DNA from: Actinokineospora globicatena
GTDB taxonomy: Bacteria > Actinomycetota > Actinomycetes > Mycobacteriales > Pseudonocardiaceae
Length of the DNA: 64,000 nucleotides
Direction of reading: 5' to 3'
Assembly: GCF_024171945.1 (NCBI RefSeq)
Contig: NZ_JAMTCR010000006.1
Span: 186,001 to 250,000 of the forward strand
Part shown: positions 41,121-50,532 of the stretch, piece after piece
How the letters are laid out: each line of letters begins with the position of its first letter
Numbering within the stretch: position 1 is the stretch's first letter
Position numbers and translations under genes: made by a program
The notes under the pieces: generated by a model
What the model was told of the DNA's origin: nothing
Databases searched by the model: none
The model's input: only the letters and a program-made list of their open reading frames with translations

Positions 41121-43949
41121 ATGGGCTACCTGGCCGACCGGGGACCGGATTGTGGCTCGGCGGGCGCGCGGGTCTGGGTGCGCCCGGGCGGCACGGCGCT
41201 TGTGGCCCGTGACCGCGAACTCGCCGAGGTCACCGAGGCGGCGAAGTGGCCGCCGTCGCTGGTGCTGGTCGAGGGCACCGCCGGGGTCGGCAAGAGCAGG
41301 CTGGTCGCCGAACTCGCGCGCCGCCAGGGCGTCGAGCACTGGGTCGGCGCCCGCCGCTGCGACCCGTCGCGCCACCCCGCGCCGTTCGGCGTGCTGGTCG
41401 ACCTGCTCAGCACCTACCCCCGAACCCTCGGCGCGCTCGGCCCGTCGGCGGGTGCCGTGCGGCCGCACGTGCCGGAATTGGCAGACCGGTTGCCACCGCC
41501 CGTACCCGAGCAGGCGCGCCGCGTGGTCGTCGCCGGGTTCCGCGAGGTGATCGGCGCGCTCGGCCGGGTCACGCTGGTGGTCGAGGACGCGCAGTGGGTC
41601 GACAAGTGGAGCAGGCGGGTGCTGCGCGCGGTCGTCGACCACCCGCCTGCCGGGCTGACCCTGGTGCTCACCTACCGGCCGGAGCAGGTCGGCCCCGGCG
41701 GTCCACTCGGGACGCGACCGGGGCGGATGACCAGGACCAGGGTCGTGGTCGAGCCGCTGGAGCGCGATGGGGTCGGTCGGGTCGCGGCGGAGGTCGTCGG
41801 GCCGGTGTCGGACGCGGTGGCGGCTGCGCTGTGGCGGCGGACCGCCGGGTTGCCGTTCGCGGTCGCCGAACTCGTCGGAGCGGTGCGCGACCCGAGGGCG
41901 TTGACCCGGGCTGACGACGCCGCCGCGGAACGCGTGCTCGGCGGGCTGCCGGTGCCGTGGTCGGTGCGCGACGAGATGGCCGACCAGGTGCGCGGGCTCT
42001 GGGGCGCGGCGGCGGCGTTGATGCGGGCGGCGGCGGTCGTGGCTCCCGCGTCCGCTGCGGTGCTGTCCGCGGTGGCCGGAGTGGACAGTGCGGAGGTCGA
42101 GCGGCTCGTCCGGCGCGCGGTGCTGGTCGAGACCGACGCCGGGATCGGGTTCCGGTACCCGTTGGCGCGACAGGCTGTGTACGAGTCGTTACCGGCGAGT
42201 GAGCGGCGGCGGCTGCACGAGCGCGCGCTGGCGGTGCTCGGCGAACACCTGCCCGCTGACCAAGTGGCCACGCATGCGCGCGGAGCGGGTGCGCTGCGTG
42301 AGTGGGCGCGCCACGGTGTGCGCGCGGCGGAGGAGGCGATGCTGGCCGGGCGCGATGACGTCGCCGTCGGCTGGCTGACCGAGTTGGTCACCGAACCCGC
42401 GCTGCCCGCCGCCGACCTGGCGCGCCTGGTGACCATCCTGTGCGGGCACGGGCTGAGCGGGGCCCGGCACCGCGAGCTGATCCCCGTGCTGGAGCGGCTG
42501 ATCACCGACCAGCGGCTCTCCGACGGCGCCCGCGCCGAGGTCGCGATCGGTCTCGGCCTGCTGCTGATGCGGGCACCGGGTGACCTGCCCCGGGCCGACT
42601 TCAAGATCAGGAGCGCCGTGCGCACGCCGGGGGTCGCCGAGGCGTGGAGCCTGCGCGGGGTCGCCATCTTCGGCATGCCCTACCTCGGCAACCGGTCGGT
42701 CCAGGAGTGCCGCCGCTGGCAGGGGCTGGTGTTCTCCCGCATCGGGGCCATGGCGCCCGGCCCGGCGCGCACCGCGCTGCTGGCCAGCATGCTCCAGTCC
42801 CGGCTGACCCTCGGCGACGCGGACATCGCCGACCTGGAGGACCTGCTCCCCACCCGGGTCGACCCCGACGACCACGAACACCTGCGCCAGCTGGGGCGCG
42901 CGCGGTGCAACCTCGCCGACGTGTGCGCCTGGCTCGGCCACTACGACCACGCCAGGGCGCTGCTGGCCAACGGCCTGCGCGGGGTCGAGTCCGCGCCGTA
43001 CGTGCGCAGCACCGGGCTGGGCACCGAGGTCCGGCTCGACTGGCTGGCGGGCCGGTGGTCCGGTCTCGCCGACCGCGCCGAGGCGATCATCACGGCCAAC
43101 CCGGGCGCGCTGCCCGTCACGGGGGAGATGCGCCTGGTCCAGGGGTGGCTCGCCATCGCCAAGGGCGACGTCGTCCGGGCGGCGGCGTGCCTGCGCGAGA
43201 CGGGGGTGGCCGACCCCGAGTCCGCCGTCGCGCCGGTGGTGCTCGCCGCCATGGCCGCGCTGTCCACTGTGGCCATGGACCGCGGTGACGTCCGCGCCGC
43301 CTGCACCCAGGTCGACGCCGGTGTCGCGCTCCTGCGCCACCAGCGCGTGTGGGCCTGGTCCGGTGACCTGGTCCCCGCCGCCGTGATCGCCTACACCGCG
43401 GCGGACCGGGTCGACGACGCCCGGAGGCTGTTGGACCAGACCGCCGCCGGGATCGCGCCGCTGGACGGCCCGTACCTGCGCGCCGCACTCGCTGCCGGGT
43501 ACGCGCACCTCGCGGCCGCCACGGCGTCGCCGGAAGCTGTTGCGCCCCTTTACACCTCCGTCGCCGCCCAACACCGCGCCCTGGGACTCCCCTACGCCGC
43601 GGCGACCCTCACCGAACGCGCCGCCCTCCTCGGGGCGCCGCACTCCTTCTCGGACCTCGCCCTGGAGTACGAGGACCTCGGCGCCGTCATCGCCGCCGCC
43701 CGCTGCCGCCACCACGCCCGACGCGCGGGAACCCCCGTCCCCTCAACCCGAGGCCGCCGCGGCTACGGGCGCGCCCTGTCCCCCCGCGAAACCGAGATCG
43801 CCCGCCTCCTCGCCGACGGCCGAACCAACCGCGAGATCGCCGACACCCTCTTCCTCTCCCGCCGCACAGTCGAGGACCACGTCGCCAACATCCTCCGCAA
43901 ACACGGCGCCCTCACCCGCTCCGCCTACGTCACCCGACACGGCACCTGA
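41121..43949 (+). CDS. LAL-type LuxR regulator with N-terminal AAA ATPase (first of two)
   Basis: Large ATP-binding regulator of about 942 aa. Walker A is EGTAGVGKSRLVAE near residue 52, Walker B-like LVVEDAQWVDKWS near 150, a long helical TPR-like middle, and a C-terminal LuxR helix-turn-helix: LSPRETEIARLLADG, TNREIADTLFLSRRTVEDHV, NILRKHG. LAL proteins activate catabolic or secondary-metabolite genes. The start is uncertain: ATG 41121 lacks a clear ribosome-binding site. It follows a trypsin-like protease gene, an arrangement repeated at 51756-55417. Confidence 0.9.
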   Translation: MGYLADRGPDCGSAGARVWVRPGGTALVARDRELAEVTEAAKWPPSLVLVEGTAGVGKSRLVAELARRQGVEHWVGARRCDPSRHPAPFGVLVDLLSTYPRTLGALGPSAGAVRPHVPELADRLPPPVPEQARRVVVAGFREVIGALGRVTLVVEDAQWVDKWSRRVLRAVVDHPPAGLTLVLTYRPEQVGPGGPLGTRPGRMTRTRVVVEPLERDGVGRVAAEVVGPVSDAVAAALWRRTAGLPFAVAELVGAVRDPRALTRADDAAAERVLGGLPVPWSVRDEMADQVRGLWGAAAALMRAAAVVAPASAAVLSAVAGVDSAEVERLVRRAVLVETDAGIGFRYPLARQAVYESLPASERRRLHERALAVLGEHLPADQVATHARGAGALREWARHGVRAAEEAMLAGRDDVAVGWLTELVTEPALPAADLARLVTILCGHGLSGARHRELIPVLERLITDQRLSDGARAEVAIGLGLLLMRAPGDLPRADFKIRSAVRTPGVAEAWSLRGVAIFGMPYLGNRSVQECRRWQGLVFSRIGAMAPGPARTALLASMLQSRLTLGDADIADLEDLLPTRVDPDDHEHLRQLGRARCNLADVCAWLGHYDHARALLANGLRGVESAPYVRSTGLGTEVRLDWLAGRWSGLADRAEAIITANPGALPVTGEMRLVQGWLAIAKGDVVRAAACLRETGVADPESAVAPVVLAAMAALSTVAMDRGDVRAACTQVDAGVALLRHQRVWAWSGDLVPAAVIAYTAADRVDDARRLLDQTAAGIAPLDGPYLRAALAAGYAHLAAATASPEAVAPLYTSVAAQHRALGLPYAAATLTERAALLGAPHSFSDLALEYEDLGAVIAAARCRHHARRAGTPVPSTRGRRGYGRALSPRETEIARLLADGRTNREIADTLFLSRRTVEDHVANILRKHGALTRSAYVTRHGT

Positions 43950-44267
43950 CCGCGTTCCCAGTCAGCGGGCGCGGGTTCCGGTCCGGTCGGCCTCCCGCCG
44001 CACCCGCCGCTCGTGCGGCCCGCTGACCATCCCGAGTGGGGTGTGCTCGCCCGGCACGCCACCGGGTCCGAGCCCTTGGCTGCCCGGGATCGGCGCGGCC
44101 GCGTTCCCAGTCGGCGGGCGCGGGTTCCCATCAAGTGGTCTGAAGTCGGACGTTCACAGTTAAAGCGGACGGGCAATCACTGTTATGCGCGGGTGCCGGT
44201 CGGCGGATTGACTGGAGGGGCTGGGTGGGGCTGGCTGGTGGTCCCTGCAAGAAGTGAAGGAGCGCCC
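43950..44267. other. intergenic region before the S15 peptidase
   Basis: 318 bp without a gene. It contains a 30-bp direct repeat (43951-43980 and 44099-44128, one difference). The segment 44145-44185 is AT-rich (GTTAAAGCG, CACTGTTATG) and is the likely promoter region of the S15 gene. Confidence 0.6.
43951..44128 (+). repeat. 30-bp direct repeat, two copies 148 bp apart
   Basis: Copies at 43951-43980 and 44099-44128 differ by one base (CAGTCAGCGGG versus CAGTCGGCGGG). Both lie between the LAL gene and the S15 gene and start with CCGCGTTCCC. Confidence 0.85.
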
Positions 44268-46676
44268 ATGCGGCCCCTGCCCCGCGCCGTGCTGGTTTCC
44301 GCGCTTGTCGTCGCTGGTGGTGTCCCCTTGGTCACCAGCGCGGCCTACGCGCGAGAGAACACAGCGGCCAGTGCCCGAGACAGCACTGCGGCGATGCTCG
44401 AGGAACGGGTCTACGTCGAGACGACGGTGGACACCGACGGCAACGGGCGGCTCGACCGAGTCGCCATCGACATCTCGCGGCCGACCGGGAGCACCCGGGT
44501 CCCGGTCGTGTTCGAACACAGCCCGTACGTCAAGGGCCTGAACACCTCACCGAACTACAACCCCAATGTGGACCGGTTGCCGCAGGAGGGTGTCACCGCC
44601 GGGTCCGCCGCCGCGCTCGCCGAGTCCCTGCGGCCCGCGCCGGACCTGCCCGACTGGTACGACGACTACTTCGTGCCGCGCGGTTACGCCGTCGTCATGG
44701 GGCACAGCATCGGCACCGGCGACTCCGACGGCTGCCCGACCACCGGCGACCGCAACGAGACCCTCGGCGCCACCGCCGTCATCGACTGGCTCAACGGCCG
44801 CACCAAGGGCTACAACGCCTCCGGCACCGAGGTGAAGGCCACCTGGAGCACCGGCAACGTCGGCATGATCGGCATCTCCTACAACGGCACGCTGCCCAAC
44901 GCCGCCGCCGCGTCCGGGGTGCCGGGGCTCAAGGCCATCGTGCCGATCGCGGCCATCTCGCGCTGGTACGACTACTACCGGGCCAACGGCCTGGTCGTCG
45001 CGCCCGGCGGGTACCAGGGCGAGGACGCCGACGTGCTCGCCAAGGCCGTGGTGGGCAACGCCTCGCGCTGCTCGGGCCAGATCGCGGGCATCACGCGCGA
45101 CCAGGACCGGGTCACCGGCGACTTCACCAACTTCTGGCAGCAGCGCGACTACCTGCGCGACGCCAACAAGGTCACCGCGGGCGTGTTCGTCATGCACGGC
45201 CAGACCGACTGGAACGTCAAGGGCTCGCAGTACGCCCAGTGGTGGGACGCGTTGAAGGCCAACAACGTCCCGCGCAAGATCTGGCTGCACCGGGGCGGCC
45301 ACGGCGCACCGTCGCGTTCGGACTACCAGGCCGCGGTGCTCAAGTGGTTCGACTACCACCTCAAGGGCATCGACAACGGCGTCATGAACGAGCCCAAGGC
45401 CGACGTGCAGTTCGCCGACGGCACCTGGCAGCAGTTCGCCGACTGGCCGGACCCCGCCGCCCGCAACGCCGTGTTCCGCCTCGGCGCCACCTCGGCGACC
45501 GCGCCCGGCACCCTGTCGCTGACCGGCTCCGGCGGTGACGTCAAGCAAGCGTTTGTCGACAATGGACGGACGAGCACCGCGACCACCCTCGTCGCGAGCC
45601 CGGACAGCGCGAACGGCAGCAGGCTCGTCTACCGCAGCGACGCCCTCACCGCCCAGGCCAAGCTCTCCGGCACGCCCAGGGTGACGCTGCGCGCGTCGGT
45701 CGAGAACCGCAAGGCCGCGAACCTGACCGCGCTGCTGGTCGACTACGGCGGCTCGTCGCCGGTGATCGTCACCCGCGGCTGGATCGACCCGCAGAACCGC
45801 GACGGCATCAGCACCAGCCAGCCGATCACCCAGGGGCAGGAGTACGACCTCACGTTCTCCTTGCAGCCCAAGGACCACGTGTTCGCCTCCGGGCACCGCA
45901 TCGGCCTGGTCGTGATCTCCACCGACTACGACTACACGCTCCGCCCCACCGCGGGGACCCAGCTCAAGCTGGCCCCGGGGGCGAGCACGCTGACCGTGCC
46001 GTTGACCGGGATCTCCCAGCCGGGCAACGACTTCTCCGTCGCCGTGGCGCCCGCGACCGGCACCACCGCGCCCGGCGGGTCGACCACCGCGACCGTCTCC
46101 ACCGCGACCACCAGCGGCAGCGCGCAATCGCTTGCCCTGTCGGCCACCGGGCTTCCCGCCGGTGCCACGGCCACCTTCGCGCCGACGTCGGTGACCTCCG
46201 GTTCGTCGTCGACGCTGACGATCGCGACCTCGGCGAGCACGCCGCCCGGCACGTACCCGGTGACGGTGCAGGCCAAGGGCGCCACCACCAAGACCGCTAC
46301 CTACTCGCTCGTGGTCAGCGGCCCCGGCGGCGGTTGCAAGGCCAGCACGACGACGGCGGTGGCGATTCCCGACAACACCACGGTGGAGAGCCCGGTCACC
46401 ATCTCGGGCTGCACGGCGACGCCGTCGGCGACCAGCAAGGTCGACGTCGACATCCAGCACACCTACCAGGGCGACCTCGTCGTCTCGCTGATCGCGCCGG
46501 ACGGCAGCGCCTATGTGCTGCACAACCGGACCGGTGGGTCAGCCGACAACATCGTGCGCTCGTACACGGTGAACCTCGCCGGTGAGGCGCCGAACGGCAC
46601 CTGGAAGCTGCAGGTCCGCGACGCGGCCACCAACGACACCGGCACGGTGCGGGGCTGGGGGATCACGCTCGGCTGA
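44268..46676 (+). CDS. secreted X-Pro dipeptidyl-peptidase-like (S15/CocE) enzyme with P-domain
   Basis: Exported hydrolase of 802 aa. Signal peptide to about residue 28. S15 core: catalytic Ser204 in [10 protein letters not shown], the HGQTDWNV block with the Asp, and His in HRGGHGAPS. Residues 390-575 form the X-Pro C-terminal beta domain ([16 protein letters not shown], here [13 protein letters not shown]). Then an Ig-like module ([11 protein letters not shown]) and a proprotein-convertase P-domain at the end ([31 protein letters not shown]). GAAGGAG lies 6 nt before ATG. It cleaves dipeptides from proline-containing peptides or acyl esters; exact substrate unknown. Confidence 0.92.
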   Translation: MRPLPRAVLVSALVVAGGVPLVTSAAYARENTAASARDSTAAMLEERVYVETTVDTDGNGRLDRVAIDISRPTGSTRVPVVFEHSPYVKGLNTSPNYNPNVDRLPQEGVTAGSAAALAESLRPAPDLPDWYDDYFVPRGYAVVMGHSIGTGDSDGCPTTGDRNETLGATAVIDWLNGRTKGYNASGTEVKATWSTGNVGMIGISYNGTLPNAAAASGVPGLKAIVPIAAISRWYDYYRANGLVVAPGGYQGEDADVLAKAVVGNASRCSGQIAGITRDQDRVTGDFTNFWQQRDYLRDANKVTAGVFVMHGQTDWNVKGSQYAQWWDALKANNVPRKIWLHRGGHGAPSRSDYQAAVLKWFDYHLKGIDNGVMNEPKADVQFADGTWQQFADWPDPAARNAVFRLGATSATAPGTLSLTGSGGDVKQAFVDNGRTSTATTLVASPDSANGSRLVYRSDALTAQAKLSGTPRVTLRASVENRKAANLTALLVDYGGSSPVIVTRGWIDPQNRDGISTSQPITQGQEYDLTFSLQPKDHVFASGHRIGLVVISTDYDYTLRPTAGTQLKLAPGASTLTVPLTGISQPGNDFSVAVAPATGTTAPGGSTTATVSTATTSGSAQSLALSATGLPAGATATFAPTSVTSGSSSTLTIATSASTPPGTYPVTVQAKGATTKTATYSLVVSGPGGGCKASTTTAVAIPDNTTVESPVTISGCTATPSATSKVDVDIQHTYQGDLVVSLIAPDGSAYVLHNRTGGSADNIVRSYTVNLAGEAPNGTWKLQVRDAATNDTGTVRGWGITLG

Positions 46677-46680
46677 GCGG

Positions 46681-46710
46681 CGGTGGCGCCGGGTCACCCC
46701 GGCGCCACCG
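46681..46710 (+). terminator. terminator of the S15 gene
   Basis: Perfect 13-bp stem (46681-46693 with 46698-46710) and a 4-nt TCAC loop, 4 bp after the stop. Confidence 0.8.
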
Positions 46711-46915
46711 ACCCCGCCCGAAAGCGCACGACGAGGGTTTTCCCTTTCCCAGTAAGGCAATCGCCGCGCCGGTGGTAAAGAGCTGTTCTTGTCGGGGTAA
46801 CCGTGCATTTGGTACCGTCGAGAACCCGAAATGGCGCGGCATCGCCACCCCTGAACTCCCGCTCCCGCTCACACCGGGGTTGTCGGGCACCCGTTTTCTC
46901 CCAAGGAGGAGAGCA

Positions 46916-48493
46916 GTGAAGTCACCAAGAGCGGCCCTCACCGCCGTCGTGTCGGCGGTGCTGGCGCTGGGCGTCACCGCGGGGATCGCGAACTCCGCGC
47001 CCGCGCCCGCCGCGCAGGCCCCCGCGCTCGTGTCGGCCGCGCCGGAGATCCCGGCCGAGAACGTCATGGCGCACCTGAACCAGCTGCAGACCATCGCCAC
47101 CAACAACGGCGGCAACCGCGCGCACGGCAGGCCCGGGTTCCGCGCGTCGGCCGACTACGTGAAGGGCAAGCTCGACGCGGCCGGGTACACCACCACGCTG
47201 CAGCCCTTCACCCACAACGGCGCCACGGGCTGGAACGTCATCGCCGAGTGGCCGTACGGGGACGCGACCAAGGTCGTCATGGCAGGCGCGCACCTCGACA
47301 GCGTCACCGCCGGACCTGGCATCAACGACAACGGCTCCGGTACGGCGGCGGTGCTCGAGGTCGCTTTGGCTGTGTCGCGGGAGAATCTCCGGCCGGAGAA
47401 GCGGCTGCGCTTCGGTTGGTGGGGCGCGGAGGAGCTCGGCCTGATCGGGTCGAAGTACTACGCGGACAACCTCGCCGCCACCGAGCGCGCCAAGATCACC
47501 GCGTACCTGAACTTCGACATGGTCGGCCAGAAGGACGTCACCACCTGGGGCGTCTACAACCACAACGCCACCATCGCCAACCACTTCAAGGAGTACTTCC
47601 AGGCCAAGGGCATCCCGACCACGCCCATCAGCTGGAACGGCAGCTCCGACCACTCGTCGTTCACCAAGCACAACATCACCGTCGGCGGCATCGGCTCCGG
47701 CACCGACCCGTGCTACCACGCGGCCTGCGACACGATCAGCAACGTCGGCGCCCGCACCATCGGACACAGCACCAACGCGATCGCGCACACCGTGTGGAAG
47801 CTCGCGGGCGTCTCGGACACCCCCGCCAACGACTTCGCGGTGTCCCTGTCGCCGACCGCCGGTGAGGCCATGCCGGGCAACACCCTGACGGTCGCGGTCG
47901 CCACCAGGACCACCGCGGGTCAGAGCCAGTCGGTCTCGTTGTCCGCCACCGGGTTGCCCACCGGCAGCACCGCCACGTTCACCCCGCAGACGGTCACCTC
48001 GGGCCAGTCGTCGTCGCTGTCACTCGCGCTGCCCACCGCCGCCCCGGGCACGTACTCGGTCGTGGTCACCGGCACCGCCCCCAGCGGCACCCGCACCGCC
48101 ACCTACACCCTCACCGTCCGCAACGACGCCCCCACCGGCTGCCGCTTCATCAACGGCACCGACGTCGCCATCCCGGACAACGCGACGGTCGAAAGCAAGA
48201 TCACCCTCACCGGCTGCAACACCGGCGCCTCCGCCAACAGCAAGATCGACGTCAACATCCAGCACACCTACCAGGGCGACCTGGTAGTCACCCTCCTAGC
48301 CCCCGACGGCACCCCCTACGTCCTCCACAACCGCACCGGCGGCAGCGCCGACAACATCGTCAAGTCCTACCTCCTCGACCTCCGCACCAAATCCCCCAAC
48401 GGCACCTGGACCCTCCGAGTCCGCGACGCCGCCACCAACGACGTGGGCAAGATCGACACCTGGACCCTCGACCTCCAGAACCCGGTCCGCTAG
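46916..48493 (+). CDS. secreted M28 aminopeptidase with P-domain
   Basis: Exported zinc aminopeptidase of 525 aa resembling Streptomyces griseus aminopeptidase. Signal peptide to about residue 28. Zinc ligands and catalytic residues appear in MAGAHLDSV, GINDNGSGTAAVLE, GWWGAEELGLIGS, LNFDMVG and the late His in ACDTISN-preceding CYHAACDT. Then an Ig-like module (DFAVSLSPTAGEAMPG) and a P-domain ([18 protein letters not shown]). GTG at 46916 follows AAGGAGGA. The C-terminal 210 residues closely match those of the S15 neighbour. It removes N-terminal residues from extracellular peptides. Confidence 0.94.
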   Translation: MKSPRAALTAVVSAVLALGVTAGIANSAPAPAAQAPALVSAAPEIPAENVMAHLNQLQTIATNNGGNRAHGRPGFRASADYVKGKLDAAGYTTTLQPFTHNGATGWNVIAEWPYGDATKVVMAGAHLDSVTAGPGINDNGSGTAAVLEVALAVSRENLRPEKRLRFGWWGAEELGLIGSKYYADNLAATERAKITAYLNFDMVGQKDVTTWGVYNHNATIANHFKEYFQAKGIPTTPISWNGSSDHSSFTKHNITVGGIGSGTDPCYHAACDTISNVGARTIGHSTNAIAHTVWKLAGVSDTPANDFAVSLSPTAGEAMPGNTLTVAVATRTTAGQSQSVSLSATGLPTGSTATFTPQTVTSGQSSSLSLALPTAAPGTYSVVVTGTAPSGTRTATYTLTVRNDAPTGCRFINGTDVAIPDNATVESKITLTGCNTGASANSKIDVNIQHTYQGDLVVTLLAPDGTPYVLHNRTGGSADNIVKSYLLDLRTKSPNGTWTLRVRDAATNDVGKIDTWTLDLQNPVR

Positions 48494-48499
48494 AGCTCG

Positions 48500-48536
48500 A
48501 CCCGTGGGGGCGACCACTGTCGTCGCCCCCACGGGT
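48500..48536 (+). terminator. terminator of the M28 gene
   Basis: Perfect 15-bp stem (48500-48514 with 48522-48536) and a 7-nt loop, 6 bp after the stop. Confidence 0.8.
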
Positions 48537-48645
48537 TGTCCACATGGGGCGGAGTTGTCCACAGGGGGCAGGTTCAACCTCTCTCGTCTTGCGTCCCCCT
48601 GGGTAGGCTGTGTATTCGGGGGTCTTTGGGGCGGGTTGATCTTGG
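48536..48645 (+). promoter_or_regulatory. element E4: DnaA-box pair and -10, no gene downstream
   Basis: TTGTCCACA at 48536-48544 and 48555-48563 (19 bp apart), TAGGCT at 48604-48609, then ATTCGGGGGTCTTTGG and GATCTTGG (48638-48645). The hairpin at 48729-48767, followed by TTGTTTT, could end a transcript of about 150 nt. Confidence 0.65.
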
Positions 48646-48728
48646 CGGCCGTGGTTGGTGGGGTGTTGAGCTGGGAATCTCCGGCTTTCGGTGCCTTCGC
48701 TGCGCTGCGGTAGACGTCTCGGCTGCGC

Positions 48729-48767
48729 CATCGACTTGAGCGCGATTTTCGAGACAAGCTCGATGGG
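48729..48767 (+). terminator. hairpin downstream of element E4
   Basis: CCATCGACTTG (48729-48739) pairs with CAAGCTCGATGG (48756-48767), 11 bp with one bulged C; CGAACTTGTTTT follows. It may terminate the RNA from E4. Confidence 0.4.
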
Positions 48768-49020
48768 GCGAACTTGTTTTGCGCGGGGCCCCTACGACAC
48801 CCGTGGCAGGACCGCAAAGCAGGGGCCGAAAAGCATGGCCCTGTCCGCTACCGACGCTACGGGTACCGTCCCCCCACACAAAACGAGTCCACCCCATCGA
48901 GCCGACCTGGCACCAGCGACTTGAGGGAGCGATGGCGGGCAACGTCGTCGGCTGGCGTGTGGGGGCCAACGTCGTCGGGCGGGTGCTTAGGGCCAACGTT
49001 GTTGGCGGGCGTTGTTGGGG
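48757..49020 (+). repeat. repeat R1 with inverted arms and 27-bp tandem core
   Basis: An arm at 48759-48790 (GCTCGATGGGGCGAACTTG) is inverted relative to 48873-48903. The body 48868-49003 matches 61706-61563 on the other strand over about 140 bp by eye. From 48941 three 27-28-bp units begin AACGTCGTCGG or AACGTTGTTGG and end GGCC. It resembles a small non-autonomous mobile or palindromic repeat; no transposase is nearby. Confidence 0.7.
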
Positions 49021-49121
49021 CCAAGCCTTCAAGCCCAGGTTCCGCCCACCGGCCAACGGCTAGATACCCACTCGACGGCCTTGGGCCCTGTTGGTGGGGC
49101 GGAGGTCAGCCAGCGGGGTGG

Positions 49122-49568
49122 CTACAGGGTGTGGGTGAAGCGGACCTTCTCGACGGCGGTGGCGCCTAGGCGGCGGTAGAAGCGGATGGCGCCTTCGTTC
49201 CAGGTGGGGGTTTGCCATTGGACTTGGACCATGCCTAGTTGGCGGGCGTGGTGCAGGACGGCGTCCATGAGGAGTTGGCCGATGCCGTGGCCTCGGGCTT
49301 GGGGGCGCAGGTAGAGGCAGTCCATGTGCAGGTACTCCCAGCCGTCCCAGGTTGAGATCTCGGGGGAGCAGGTGGCGTAGCCGACGGCGGTGCCGTCGAT
49401 CTCGGCCAGCAGGCAGCGCAGGCGTGATGACGGGCCGAACAGCAGGGCGTCGAGGCGTTGGGGGAGGCCCGGGCCGGGGGACGGGGCGCGTTCGTACTCG
49501 GCGTGTTCGACGATCAGTTGCAGGACGACCGGCAGGTCGGCGCGCTCGGCCGTGCGCACGACGGTCAC
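49122..49568 (-). CDS. GNAT family N-acetyltransferase
   Basis: Acetyltransferase of 148 aa. Motif A is YLRPQARGHGIGQLLMDA, preceded by VGYATCSPEISTWDG and followed by the motif B region VQWQTPTWNEGAIRFYRRLGA, all typical of the small GNAT enzymes that acetylate amino groups from acetyl-CoA. GTG start at 49568. The substrate is not evident. It lies next to the repeat region and 172 bp downstream of the SDR gene on the same strand, so it may be transcribed separately. Confidence 0.92.
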   Translation of the reverse strand: MTVVRTAERADLPVVLQLIVEHAEYERAPSPGPGLPQRLDALLFGPSSRLRCLLAEIDGTAVGYATCSPEISTWDGWEYLHMDCLYLRPQARGHGIGQLLMDAVLHHARQLGMVQVQWQTPTWNEGAIRFYRRLGATAVEKVRFTHTL

Positions 49569-49740
49569 CGGGGCACCCCAGCCGCCGCCCGGTGCCGCAC
49601 CGCCCGCTCGTCCACCGCACCACCCCGTTCGCCCGAGAACCGTTCACCCGAGAACCGGTCACCGCTCATGGTCCTCGCCCGTGCGCGCGGGCGCGCGGTC
49701 CACTTCCCTGAGAAAGTCCGCAGTCCACTTACCGGCGGTT

Positions 49741-50499
49741 TCAGCTGTCCCGCATGATCCGGTAGCCCAGCCCGGGGGCGACCCGCATGATCCCGGCCAG
49801 CAGCGATGTCGCGCCGACGTGCACCACCGCCCGGTCCCGGCGCACCCCCGCCAGCACCGCCGCGGCCGCCTCAGCGGCACTGATCTTCTTGATCCCGGCC
49901 TTGCCGCGCCCCCGGGTCATGTCGGTGTCCACGAGCGGGAACACCGCGTCGACCACCCGCACGTGCGGCGCCCCGGTGCGGCACTGGTAGCCCAGCGCGC
50001 GGGTGAACGTGCGGACCGCGGACTTGGTCGCGCAGTACACCGGCGCGGTCGCCTTGGGGGCCAGCGCGAGCCCGGTGGTGACGTTGACGATCGCGGCCGA
50101 CTCCTGCCCGCGCAGGTGGGGGAGCAGCGCCCCGCACAGGGTGACGACCGCGTCGAGGTTGACCGCGATCTCGGCGCGCACCGTCGCGCGGGTGGCGACC
50201 GGGTCGCCGTCGAGGAAGTCGGTGAGCGACTGGATACCGGCGTTGTTGATGACCACCGACAACTCCGGGTGCCACTCGACGAGCCGGTCGGCGAACTCGG
50301 CCGTGGCCACCGGGTCGGCGAGGTCGACGACGTGCGGGCGGACCCGGGCGCCGTGCTCGGCGACGAGCGCGTCGAGCCGGGCCTGGTCGCGGCCGACAGC
50401 GACGACCGTGGCGCCGAGGTCGACCAACTGCCTGGTCAGCTCCCGGCCGACGCCGCGCGCCCCGCCGGTGACGAGAACCGTTCTGCCAGCGATTTCCAT
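49741..50499 (-). CDS. SDR family NAD(P)-dependent oxidoreductase
   Basis: Short-chain dehydrogenase of 252 aa. Cofactor motif VTGGARGVGREL, NNAG in VVINNAGIQ, catalytic YCATKSAV (Tyr and Lys). The C-terminal half extends to VHVGATSLLAGIMRVAPG, similar to DltE-like and membrane-associated SDRs. ATG 50499 has GGAG 9 nt upstream, while ATG 50514 has none. It follows the AraC gene by 33 bp on the same strand, so AraC and SDR probably form an operon. Substrate unknown. Confidence 0.9.
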   Translation of the reverse strand: MEIAGRTVLVTGGARGVGRELTRQLVDLGATVVAVGRDQARLDALVAEHGARVRPHVVDLADPVATAEFADRLVEWHPELSVVINNAGIQSLTDFLDGDPVATRATVRAEIAVNLDAVVTLCGALLPHLRGQESAAIVNVTTGLALAPKATAPVYCATKSAVRTFTRALGYQCRTGAPHVRVVDAVFPLVDTDMTRGRGKAGIKKISAAEAAAAVLAGVRRDRAVVHVGATSLLAGIMRVAPGLGYRIMRDS

Positions 50500-50532
50500 T
50501 GTTTTGTGCTCCATTTCGCGTGCGGGAACTGG

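Larger units (their letters stand above)
48494..49121. other. repeat-rich intergenic region
   Basis: 628 bp without a protein gene. In order: terminator of the M28 gene, element E4, a hairpin (48729-48767), an inverted arm (48759-48790) and the repeat R1 with its 27-bp tandem core (48868-49020). Open frames over R1 encode the periodic ANVVG but have no ribosome-binding site. Confidence 0.7.

Noticed and set aside
43540..44163. 207-aa Pro/Ser/Arg-rich frame at the end of the first LAL gene
   Set aside because: It is a shifted frame over the LAL helix-turn-helix region and continues into the direct repeat.
48941..49020. 27-bp units as a CRISPR array
   Set aside because: The units are contiguous with degenerate ends and no unique spacers, and there are no cas genes.
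48691..49063. protein genes over repeat R1 (frames with periodic ANVVG)
   Set aside because: Periodicity comes from the nucleotide repeat, several frames are open together, and no ribosome-binding site is present.
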